64,000 bases of DNA, from contig NC_059473.1 of assembly GCF_018139145.2 (NCBI RefSeq), positions 5,696,503-5,760,502 on the forward strand, written 5' to 3'. Below, in pieces: positions 1-12,080 of this stretch (position 1 is its first letter; every line of letters starts with the position of its first letter). Below the pieces are notes generated by a model that was not told the DNA's origin, did not search any database, and saw only the letters and a list, made by a program, of their open reading frames with translations. Source of the DNA: Gymnogyps californianus (Eukaryota; Chordata; Aves; Accipitriformes; Cathartidae). Position numbers and translations under genes: made by a program.

Positions 1-3000
1 CCTTTTGGGAAAAAACAAAACAAAGAAAACCAACCCACCCCCACCTACTGCTACTGCCGCAAAGCTTCCCAAAGTCAGCAAAGGCAGAGCAGCTGTTGAA
101 AGGTCTGTTCGCTGGGGACGAGAGAGGTCTCTTGCCCACATTCAGGCATCAGGAGGGATTGCTTCTGGAGTAGGGAAAGTCCCTGAGTAACCTGGTGAGG
201 ACAGGAGGTGAAGGTGGTCTCCAGCTGCTGATGGCGTGGAGCAGATGTGCTGTGCCCTGCTCACAGCTCAGCCTTAGGGGACCTTTCTGCTCTCGTGGGA
301 CAGGAGTCTTTGTCCCTCTGAGCATAGCTACTGCTAGCCTGACCGCTTACACTCGATAGTCCAGAATTGGGAATATTAAGAGGGGGACGAAACTACAGAA
401 AGAAAGTGGCAGATAAATGGAAGCAGGAACTCCAGATTGCAAGCTGTAACATTGTACGCTCCCCCATGTCCTCAGCATAGCTATTACGCTCTACAGAGTG
501 CCAGGCTGTTTCAACTTTCAACAAATGTCTGTTTCTAAAATTCCCATGTAACCTTTGCAGGTTTTTTAGACCCTACCCATATATAGGCTAGCATAGCATC
601 TAGTATTAAATTATGTAAATATATGCTTAGTATTACACTTATGTTTAGTGCTGACTTACAACAGTTCTTGTGTTTGTTAAGAAGAGAATGGCCCTAAAAG
701 TAACACTTTTATTCTGTTGCTGATTTTGGAGCAGATTTTAACAAATACCTGAAGTAGCAGAAATAGAAATTGGGTCTTAAAATTCCCCTTCCTTCTTGCC
801 TACTACTGTGCACTCAGAGCATTGTGCTGTGTTAGCAGTGTGCTGAGGGGAAGGCGTCTGTTAGCTGCGGCAATTAGCTATGGTAATAACTTCTAGCTTT
901 CCGCTTAAGGAGAGTATGGCTGAAAGTGTTGGCTGAGTAGTGTTGGAAATTCAAACCCAAGGGAGTCTATTGGGACTTAGCGCTCTTCTAATTGCTGTTC
1001 TTGCACATTGAAAAAGCTGCTGCTTGGCCACTGCGTGAGAGTGATGCCTTTCACTTTGTACCGGTGAGGTTGGCCCATGAATGATGTCTCTACCTGCACT
1101 CAGATGACTTAGCTTCCAGGTGGGGCTTGCTTCTGGCTTAATTTGATCCTGCGACAAGCCATCACTAAGTTGTGCACAACCTTCCCTTAACCCCCACAGG
1201 CAGCAGCTGAATCCACCAACCAGTGCTGCGTGGGGACAGAGGACACTAGTGAGCAGCAGTCAGTAGCTCAGGGAAGAAGAGGCCCAGCTCCTTCTGCTTC
1301 CCACGCCAGCGAGTCAGGCTGATGCTACATGCAGCATGCAGGGAGGAGAAGTGCGTGTTTGCCTTCTGGCTGTCCATTTGATGTGTTGTAAAAGTGACTT
1401 TTACAAGAGGTCACGCTGTCATTTTTGTAAACGCACAAAAAACTTGGAATAGACAAGTAATGGCTTGGCAAGGTTAGGAAATGGCGAGCCTGAGGAGGGG
1501 ATGCCAAGAAAGAAGTCTTCTGGTGGGATGAGAGGAAAGGGACGAAGGGGAGTAAATCAAATAGGAGCTGCAGTGAGAGATGAGCAGTTCCTGCCTGTGG
1601 AAGTACAGGCAGCATCTTAGGTAGGGATGCTGTTAGCCAGGAGGCAGGTCTGGCAGGGCTTCCGGGGCTGGGTAGGGAATTTAGCCTTTTTGACCCTTAG
1701 CATTTCCTCAGTGTTCAGCCTATCTGCAACAAGCTAGGAGTAAGTATTTTACCTTTTTCTTTTTTTTAACAAATTCAGAGACTTCTTAACTACAGACAGC
1801 AAGGATTAAATGAAGGGAAATGATGGGATCTATCGGCTCAGCATGCCAACAGGAGCCTGCTCAAATGTTTGTCTCTCCAGATTGTGTGAACTTTTATTTC
1901 TCCCGTTGGAGTGGGGCTGAGATCATCAGGTTATGTCGCCTGTGGAAGCATGGACAAGGAGTGGTGGGTGCTCTCAGCCGAGCTTTGAAGCGTAACTGGC
2001 AGTCTGTGGGTGTGCAGCGGCTTCTTTCCCAGAGAAGCCGTGAGCTGTCCTGCCTGCCTGGAGTAGGTGTCTTGCAGCCCTGTTTAGCAGGAACATCAAC
2101 CTGGTTCTGCCATGGCTAGAGGAGCTGCTCAGACTTAGCATCGGTGAGACATATGTGAATAAACTAGCAGTAAGTTTCCTTCCATCACCTGTTTAAGTTA
2201 GGAGAGGCAGAACTTGCACAGAGTTTGTTGAGGAATCTGTAGCACTACACTAGTCCATTCTCATGCTTGCTGAGGAGCAATTTTTTCTTCCAGGTTTGAT
2301 TCCTATAATCCCTGCCATGAACACTGTATTGAGGTATTGAACTCTGCTGCTACTCTTGATTGTGTAGCAACAGTAAAGTTACTTGTGTTGTGGTGTGTCA
2401 CCCTGCAATGTTTTGCTCAAGGATTGCAAAAACTGAGCAATATCTGACCCTTCATCTTTAGAAGGGATGTGCAAAGAAAAGTGTTAAAATAGGGCTTAAA
2501 ACTTATCCTTTGCTTTTTGTTAGAGGTGCATTTCAGAACAGAATGCACACATTTCTACTATATTTAGTGCACAGCAAAATTATATTACCGAAGCTTTTTT
2601 TTGGTCTGCTGTTATTCACTTACGTTAATTTTGTTGCTATGCTGGCTTAGAAAGAGATGTTCAAAGTGCAACTTTGCCAAAGCTCCTCTGTCCTCCAAGA
2701 GTCCTAGCAGGATAGGTAATTCATACAAGCTCATGTCTCAGAATAATTATTCTTGGCTGCCTTCCTCCATTAGCACTGCTAGTACTTATACCATTTATTC
2801 CAGGGGGAGTTGAGCAACTCCCACACTCAGTGCATTTGCAAATTCCAGCCCGAAGCTTACTCTTATCACTAGCTAGAAGATGCTTGCAAAAAGGAGCGTG
2901 TCATGAGTGAAAGCAGGGGAGATGCATCAAGACGTGGTTACTTGCAAAAAGTCCTGAAAGCAAGTACAGACAGTGTATTTTATGTTGTGTATTTGATATT

Positions 3001-6000
3001 GAAACTGCTTTGGTTCCCCCCCCCATTTTCACCTTTCTGTAGAAAACGTTTTGGCTGTCCCAGAAGCAGAAGAGAGAAGCATGGATGTAGCTGGGTAATA
3101 AACTGTTATCTGCCTAATCTGCACTCAGCTAACCAGAGGGAAAGTTCAGGACCTGTGGCCGTTAGATGGATTTGTCATATGACAAATGCTATCAGCTTAT
3201 TATAAGTTTGTCACCCTGCTGAAATGTCACATCACAAATTTGTCAACTAGAACTCCATAACCTCCTGCTTAGTTGAATTGAGTCAAGCTGAGTTTAACTT
3301 TTGAACTGTAACTTTTGGAGGCAGCAGGTCCATGCTGAACACTGGGTCCTCAGACGGCAGCCAGTGCTGTCCCCCAGCCCTGCTGTCCCTGTCATGCTGG
3401 TGCAGAACACAGGCTTTTTCTTCTGAGGCTCTTTATTCTAGCAGGTGGCAAAGGTGCCTCCTCGCTGCCTTGTCATTGGTATATTGCTCTTGGGCAGCAG
3501 GCTCGTAGGCTTTGTCGTCTTAGCCTGGAAAGGAAAGAGGGGTTTGGCTGTAGGTATGTGTATTTTTTTAATTTTAAAGGACAACATCAATTTTTAAATA
3601 ATTTTTTTCACCTTCATCCAAAACCTTTGAATTTATTTTAACAAGTAATTCCTTAAAAATTATTAATGTTATTTAGAGGTTTTTTCCTGCTGATGTTTGT
3701 TCGGGATTCTTCACCAGAGAAGAAGTTCTGGGAGTAAGTAACAAAATAATGTATGTTCTGCCAATCACTTATACCTGTCTTTTCCCTGGACTCTTTTGCT
3801 TCCTCCTGGTCCTCACTTGTCCCCCAGTCCAGGATTGTTCCCAAACCAGGTGTGACTTTGCCTTTGAAGGCAAAGCCATTCCTGCAGTGCTGTGCAGCGT
3901 GCGTATAACAGCACCATCCTGTCACTAACACGCCAGCGAGTTGCTCAGAGCAAATACACCAAGAAGGCAGAGGAAAGTTCCTGTGCACTGCCCCCCTCCC
4001 TGTTTCTGAGGTCTCAGATGTTATTTGCAACAGCTCCGCTTAAAACATGGGCATGGGGGACTCCAATTATGTTGCGATTTTTTTCCTAAGCAAGATCTGT
4101 GATGTCAGTTCTGTGCTGCGCGGTGGTACAAGTGGGATTTTGCAAGTGCAGGTCCAGGCAGCTGCTGGTCACTATAGACTAGGGAAAAAAAGGATGTTGA
4201 ATTACTGAAGGAAACGTGAAAAAAGGGTCTCGAGCCCACATAGAGGTTTTTCAGTGCTAGCTTGCCATGTACTTTCTGCTTAGAGATGCGTTGCAGAAGT
4301 GCTGTTAGGAATGTAATTTCATACTGACTGGTATTATTTTTCTCCTGTATCTTACATCTGCATCACTTACTAAATGAACTTTGAATAATTATATGGTGAA
4401 GTCCTATCTGGACTTGACAATTAGAGATACTGCAGCAGAAACACGCACACACAAAAGCATAACTGCTCTCAGCTGCTTGCTGGGGCTGAATTACAAAGTG
4501 GAATCAGAAGGTTTTCTGATGAGAAGCTATCCTGTTATTTCTTAGATAGGAATCGGCCTTCGGCTTCTGCTCAGACTCTTGATGTAGTCAAAAGAGAACA
4601 AAACATCAAGGAGTCTCACTGACTGTGCAGACTGTGCGGTGGATTAAGGCTAGCATGATCTAGAGGAGGTTTTGCAATTGTTTATGCCAGTCCTCGGATA
4701 ATAAGTGTGAAATGAAGATTGCGATCTGATTTATATATATAATTTCTGTGATGCTGCAGAGCTAATTATAGATAACTATAAATATGCTGTTGGGAATCTT
4801 TTAAACATTTATTTTAGCGCTTTTGAGGAAGCCAGTACTAAGTTTAGCAGACTGTGGTGAATTACTGACCTAACAAATTATAACCGTGGACTACAGCATG
4901 GTATTGACATGACAGATTGTACTGTCGTCTTTAGAAGTCATTACAGCATTTAATTCGGGGCATGCTGAACTTTGAGATTTACATTGGGTGGGATATTGGC
5001 TCCATAATATATGAGACATGTTAACCTGCGTGCATAGTAGACAATTGTTAAAATGTCTTCCATAAAAGCCATAGAAATGGCATAATATTCCATCTCCTTG
5101 TGCTCAAGGAGCTGTAAGTACAGATGTATGAAGGCCTATGGTGACTGGCAGTTATTCCCATAATTCTTAGAAATAAATCCATTTTCCTACCAGGTATCGG
5201 AAACAAGGTTTCTTTTTTTTTTTCTGTTTGTATAACCTTTAGCATTCTGGAAACAATTTAATTTTGAGATTGGAAGAGAAGAGAAACAGGGACTTGCTAC
5301 ATATGCATATAAAGGGAGAAATGATAATTCTGCAGGCCCATAGGATACTTTTTATTACCAAGTGCGTGGTTGGTTCCCAGACTCGTAAGCAGAGAAAGGC
5401 ATGGGCTGCATTTCTTTAACAGCCTCTGAAGCTGTCCAAAGGTTTGGGGCATCGCGTTAAGTCCCAGCAGTAGCAAACTGAGGAGCGTAGTGCAAGCACT
5501 CAAAGCGTACAGTCAATAGCGTGTGCCACGTATGGCAGCGTTGGAGATGCACTTCCCTCATCAGTATGTGCCGCTCACATGCAGGGCACACGTTGATGTT
5601 CTATAGGGGATGGCTAAGGAGGAATCGCTGCGTCTGGTCCTGAAGTGAAACCCTTTTTACAGCAGCTGCTGAATGCAGAAACATGCTAAGACAGTCCTCG
5701 GGAGGATTTCTGTATTCCAGGGAAACTCGAGGAGGATTTATGTAGCCAAAGTAAATGGTAATTCTCTGGCTATTTCCAAAGTTTCCCTTTTAAATCCATT
5801 CAGGAAGCAAGTCTTTGCTGTTCCTTTATACTGCCTGGCGTTTCGTTTGCCTCGGATTCTGACAGAGCAAGAACCCCCTTCAGAAACAAAATCAATGTGG
5901 CAGTAGAGGATGTTGAGAAATATTCTCTACGTTGCTGTTGTCTTTCCTTGGGATTTATTGCTGGAGGAAAAGATGATGTGCAGATTCCTGTCCCTATATG

Positions 6001-9000
6001 GCGAGTATAGAAAAAACGAAGAAATGTCTCCAGTATTTCTGAAATGAATAGAGTTGATATGCCCAGCCTGCAGTTTTATTTAACTCTGAATTTTGGAGAG
6101 GGGGAAACTATATACCATCAATGGAATAATAATATTACATTATTTAGGCTTTTGCTTGATAATGGATCATTCAGAATCTTCTGAGAATCAGAGGTGAGCA
6201 ATAATTTATGAGATGGTCAAACGTAGAGACTATATCCGGGGCAATAAAAGTCTAGATCGGTTGATTTATTTGATGAAGGTTAGACATGCTACTCAAATAT
6301 TGATAGGATCTTTCTGAAGCACAAATTAGTTTGTTAAACTCATAACAAAAATTACTCGAAATAATGAAAAAAAAAATATTAAAATACCATTCCTACTGGT
6401 GCTAAAACAGCTCTGTGGTTTTAAACATTTGAGCTTTCACAACACCTGATGATCTGTATTCCTCCTTCAGGGCTGTAATGAGAAGGATACACTGGATTGT
6501 GTAAAACAGACTGCTGAAGAGTTCTGCCATCTTGGGCACGTACCTGTTCAAGAAATTAATCTCATGTTTAATCTGGTTTGATACTGTATTTTAATTTCAT
6601 TTGCTGCTGCAATAATTGGCTAAGGTTTGTTTATCCATAAGGATAGTTGCAATTGTAGTTTGAGGGTAATTTCAAGTTTAACAGAAAACCCTAGCTGCTT
6701 CATCTTTTTAATTGGCCACGTTATTCTGCTCTCCTTTAATTGAGGTGGTAAATAATCCCTTTGAAAAGACTGAGACTACTGAGAGAGATTAAGCCTCTAC
6801 CAACCTGAATAAAAACTTACTTTAAAGAACAGATAAACACCATTAGAATTTAAGAGGCCTTTCTGTATTGAAAAAGGTAAATTCTGATCTGGACTGACAT
6901 GTAAAGCCAGATTTTCAGAGAAATTAAAGCTGTTTCTGCAAATTTTTGTGAATGGAAAGTTGTATTTGCTTTAGAAAAGGAAACTGGCATGCCATTACAT
7001 CTGCGTATACCCACAGTCCAAGAGCTGTTGATATGCAGATTAGTGTTTAGAGTCAGGTTTGGAAGATCCTGGGGATTATAATCCAGACTGAAAAAGAAGT
7101 ATGAAGTTTTACAACATCGTGTATCTGCATGGGGGATTTTCTTTGTTACAGAAGAGGCAAGTTTCGTAACGGGAATACTTGTAGAAGATGTGGAAGAAAG
7201 AGGGTCACAAGTCCCTCTGGGTTTTGTTTGCTTATAAGAGAATTGCTACATTTGCAGCAAAGCTCTTAAAACTCTTCATACATGGGAACAATATCAGAAG
7301 ACAGTAAGAGCCATGTTTATGTTAGGAAGTTTTTTAAGTTGGGGTTTAGGGCATATCAGCTGGTGCCATCAAAGAGTCACGGCCAAAATGTCTTTTTTAA
7401 GTTTGGCTTTGTGCTAGCTAATTGCTCTGCCAAAGCTCTGCAGTGAAATTGAGTTGCACAAACTTCTGTAATATTAGTCATTGTCTTGAGTAAGTGAATA
7501 AGGTTACTTAACACTTCATACATAATGGGAAAAACTCTTCTGTGGCAGCATAGACTTGGATTCCCTTAGTTGTATTGACTAATACCTCCAGGTCTGGTCC
7601 AGTGAGGCCAAAACCAGGGTTACTGGAAAGCAGCTGTTTCACATACCCAACGATTGTGTCACAGTTTCTGCACATTTTATGTTTGCCCATTATTAAGTAA
7701 AACATGTTCACTGCGGTCACCCTTGACCCTTCTGTGAGAAGCTTTGTGGATTTGCCACCGGTGGTTTCATTTAAAACACCCTGCAAAAAATAAGGCAACG
7801 TGGTGAAATGTGGCCTATAATTACTAGAGTTTGCTTGTCAGTACCTGGGGAAAGATCATGAGAATCTGAGAGTCTGTTTGGTTTAATTAGATAAAGTATT
7901 TTTCATTGGATACACACAAAGGCCAGGAGATAAGTGCCTAAAATCTTGTGTGTCCCTCTACACATCACACTCCATGTTTAATCCTGTAATTCTTGTACAA
8001 GAGCTTGGACTTACAAACAGTAATAAAAAAATCACCAAACATAGCCCTAAATATCACAATTGTCATCATAAAGCTGCAAGACTCGACCACAAAACATACA
8101 AATATGACCTCCTAGCAACTTCCTGTTTATTTGCTCTCTTCCCCCGCCATGCATCTTTTAATGGGCTTAGCTGTCAGACAGTTTCCAATTTTGAGTATGT
8201 TGTGTCATCATCCCTACTGTCCTGACTTACAGCCAGCCTAGTTGTGTGTTATGGAAGGGATTTTCAAGCGTGAGCAAGCTCCAGTTAAGATCTCATCAGT
8301 AAAATGCCTGATCTGATGCGTGCATGGATTAAAGTCATGGTAGGTGACTTCACTAACTGTAGCCTCTACCCAAATGGCATTCTCTTTGTTCTCCTAAATA
8401 GATTTGTCTTCTTTCATTGTTGGTTTTCAAACTACCATTTTTCTGGGAAAAAAAAACCATTGTGCTTGCTAATTTTCCTCTGTTTACTTTCCATAACTTT
8501 AAAAGTTTCTTTGAAGATGTCAACAAAAATAGCTGTTTCTCAATCCACATAATTACTGAAAAAGCATCCATTTTCTAAGTCTGTGAGGCTTTTTTTCTTC
8601 TTCTAACTAGCATACTTCTACCCATTAATAGTGCTTTTTGGTGTTATTCTGGAGGTAGCCTAGTCTGCTTTGAAAGACATGCTAATTCTTACACTTGATT
8701 CTTAACAATAATTTTATTACATGTGAAATTTTATTTAGAAAGAAATGAGACACTTGTTAAGAGATGACTTAGGTGGCAAACTTAACCACTTAGAAGTTAC
8801 AAAATGCTAGAATAAACTTAATTTTAGTTTCCTTATGCATTTTGAGAATAATAGTATGAACATATATTCTCCACAGTTTTTTATATTCCTTATGTGCAAA
8901 TTGAGAATTTCTGGTGTTCTAGTTTGTCCAAACTTGGCTGTATTTTCACAGGTCTGGTAGAAAGAGACAACTTGTTTGACTGTTAAAATCCAGAGTGCTT

Positions 9001-11559
9001 CTCCAAGCAGGAAGGCATTAGATCTTCCCACATACATGAAGTAGTTGATATTTTAGAACATGCATAAAACATATTTTCCAAACCATTTTGGCTCCCATTC
9101 ACCTCCTTTGGAGAGATGTGCCTTATTTCAGAAATTGCAGCTTCATTTGAGGAAATTGGTAAAATCACCCTGGCTGCTACTTTAAGAATAAAAACAACCA
9201 ACCCACCCCAGGCCAGGCAACCATCCAGCAGGATTATTTCATGCTGAATGGTTAGTTTGGCAAAGAAACGCAGAGCTGACATCCAGATCGTATACTGGAG
9301 AGTGCTGGAGAAGTGCACACAGTGATACAATTTTTCTGATAATATGGAATATGAACAGATTCAAACCAGTGTGCCAGGGTGTTAAACGCCGTTCAGGGTT
9401 GCAGGTTGATTGTGCCTGTGGAAACTGCCCTCGAGATGTTTCAAAAATGCAGAGATTGCCGTGTTGCGCTGTACATCTTAGAGGCCTGGGTATCTCAGTT
9501 GCGCGGATCCACAAAGTATTTGGGTCCTAATCTTCTGTTGCAGTACCCTGTCAGGATTGAGCCCTTTGATGCTTTCTTCAAGATGTGTTTCGGTCACCTT
9601 CAAGAAGACAAATCTTCTTTTGAAAAGCCAAGAAATATTAGCATGCTGCTGCTGGGGAAAAGGTACTTAGAATAATTATGCTCCAAAGAACAGAACTGAG
9701 AATGTTTGTGGGGGAGAGACCAGAAGATTGCGGTAAAACTAACTGCTAAATAAGGAAACATCATTAGACAACAGGGGTAACCTTGGGTTTGCTGCTTTGC
9801 ATTTAACTCCGCATACTGGAACAAAATATAAACAGGAAAGAGCAGAGTGCCCTGATAGGAGAGAAAAATGTCTTTTTTGTGTCTGTGCTGTCAACAAGTG
9901 GAGATAAGACACAGCAAAACCCCCCCACCTTATAACAGCCCCCAAACTGTTAGATTGAGGCCATGAAACCAATGCAAAATTACGAGTGTGTTACAGCATG
10001 ACTGAGTGTAATGCTGAACACAGCCAACTATTAGCACACTTAAGGTGTAGGCTGAAGTGAGTCCCTATTAAGAAAAGTGTGTTCTTCAGTTTGGTTAAAG
10101 ATAAGAAGACCTAATCATACATCTGTCGAAGTGTCACCAAGTTTTTTGCTGAACTATGACTTGGTTAGGTTTTGTGTGTGCGCCTTTCATGCTCAGAGCA
10201 GCTGGCTCCTGCAGGAGAGAGTAGCTGGTAATTGAGGCTTGAGTGTGGAGTAGGGCAAAATATTTTGGGAAACGTGGCTTGGCAAGAATTCAACGTCTTC
10301 CAACAAGTTGCCGTTGACTTCATCTCTGTTGTGTTTGCAGATTGACCTGTATTTCCTTATTCAGTGTAAATTCCAATTTCAAGTACAGCTGCCAAGACCA
10401 GAAGAATTTGAGGCATGCACATGCAAATACCTTAATAAAAATAATTTCCCAGATCTATCTAGAGATTTATAAAATAATAATGAAGAATATTATGCATTCA
10501 GATTAATAGTAGATGCATGTAAATTAAATCTTTAGAGATTCACCCGCTGATTCTGATCTGGGGATTCTCTTTTTTTTGCTTTGATTTTTAGAATGCACTT
10601 ATCCATCAACCCTGGGAGCATGCAAAAATAATAATGATTACAGCTTGTACAAAATAAATTAGCAAGAAATTCTTACTCCCCTCTAATTAATTCCCTAATA
10701 AATACCGAACAAATAACTATGTCCTAAACTCACTTATATTTACAAGGTAAGCAGCAAATGGAGGTAATAAGGGAAATCAAAATATGGCAACAGCAGGTGA
10801 AGTGAAATGGGCTGCAGGAGGATGGAGTGAGCATTCTCCGACAAGGAGAATCATTTGTCTGCCGGCGCAGCACAGGGAGAAAAATATGGCCATTGAGAGT
10901 TGCTGCTGAGTTACTGCACTCTGAACTATGAACATTTGAAGAAGCAACATACAATTTGCCTTATGATAAACTGATGCTTTCTTATGCTTATATTGTGCGC
11001 TCACCTACATGTTTCTCATCTGGTTGGCTGTATGTGGACATCTTCAGCTGATATTGTTTGTGTACTTCATGCTCCTTGAGAGGAGCAAACTGTCGAGGAT
11101 CTGGCCGGGAAACGCTTTTCTTTCTGCATGTGCAACTTTTGCTGCTTTTTTCTGATGGTCACATAAAAAGCCTGGAAGTATAAATCTTCTTTGGGATAAA
11201 CCTCCACTGAAATTGTTGGAGTATCAAGACCTACAAAATAGGCCACTTATGAATTACTATTTAATGAATTATTCTCTTACCTGTCCCATGGTAACTTTAT
11301 AGATAAAGCTGTATGGTGGTTGGAATGGTGAGAATTCAAGGATTTAGCTGTAAATAAATACGATTCCTTTAGATTTTCTGAGTTAGTTCCACGTTTTTGG
11401 ATATTGTTTAGTGCATGTATTATTTTTAAAAGTGATTTTTGTTTTCAGTATCTAAAGAAAAATTGTCCTAATTTTGCCCATACTTATTAGAATCTATATA
11501 GCTCAGTTCTTATTTCTTTCTAGATTCAATAGCTCCTCTTCCTCTCAACTGATTATACA
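1..11559 (+). other. PLCB1: PLCB1 upstream intron, first part
   Basis: Intronic, AT-rich sequence upstream of the PLCB1 exon. I see no exon, RNA gene or recognisable transposable element. Open frames here are short, have no familiar homology and overlap on both strands, as chance frames do. Small features are a run of nine C at 3016-3024 and a palindrome cluster at 3170-3245. Assignment to the PLCB1 intron is inferred from the downstream exon and the known great length of this gene's early introns. Confidence 0.75.
3170..3245. repeat. 18-bp perfect palindrome plus further TTTGTCA copies
   Basis: Bases 3170-3187 form a perfect palindrome, ATTTGTCATATGACAAAT. The half-site TTTGTCA recurs at 3207-3213 and 3239-3245, giving four copies in 76 bp, one of them inverted. 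The last copy overlaps a small acaaatttgt palindrome. This is read directly from the sequence; function is unknown. Confidence 0.8.
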
Positions 11560-12080
11560 ATGCATATATTTATAGACAATAATCATACCCCTTTTAGCCT
11601 TCCTTTTGCTGTTCTGTGGAAGCCAAGCTCTTTTAGTCTTCTCTAATAAGAGCATACTCCCAGTTCTGCAATCGCCTTTGAAACCCTCTCTATACCTCTT
11701 TCAAGTTAAATTCACCTCTGAGTACTGGTGACCAGAGTTTTGGATGATGTTGTGTCAATTCTGGCTCATATAATTAATCAAAATTCAGGCAGAGAAGGTC
11801 TTCAAAGCCTGAAGATCTTGAAATCTTCCTGTGCCAAGAAAAAAATTTATCAGCTTAGTTAGATATGATCTGGCTGGCAAGCTCATGCGGCATCTTACTT
11901 TTTTGTTGTTTTACCCTCACATTATTATACTCCTTTCATCATCTGATCTAAAGCTTTGCCTGTCAGACTAATGTGCCTACAGCTGCTGGGGTCATTTCCG
12001 CTCCTTTCCATTTTCTAAAATGTAGATGTTTTAGGTTTTCTTCAGTCTCTAGGTCTGGTACGGATTAGATGTAAGACCAG
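11560..12080 (-). mobile_element. Old, internally deleted CR1/L3-like LINE fragment
   Basis: Two blocks resemble the complement of a CR1-clade reverse-transcriptase ORF. About 11580-11770 carries the signature corresponding to the C-terminal region, including ..ctctttcaagttaaattc.. and ..tggtgaccagag... About 11880-12080 matches the region where the younger CR1 at 44.8 kb has its 'agactgactggcttgtagtt' segment; here it reads agactaatgtgcctacagct. In the younger CR1 these two regions are over 800 bp apart, but here they are about 220 bp apart, so several hundred bp have been lost. No frame survives. The boundaries are soft and the family is uncertain; it is much more diverged than the CR1 at 43.5-45.9 kb. 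Confidence 0.55.

Noticed and set aside
5..190. Lys-rich open frame at the window start (MGKNKTKKTNPPPP...)
   Set aside because: Low-complexity A- and C-rich DNA with no homology. It is not the PLCB1 N-terminus.
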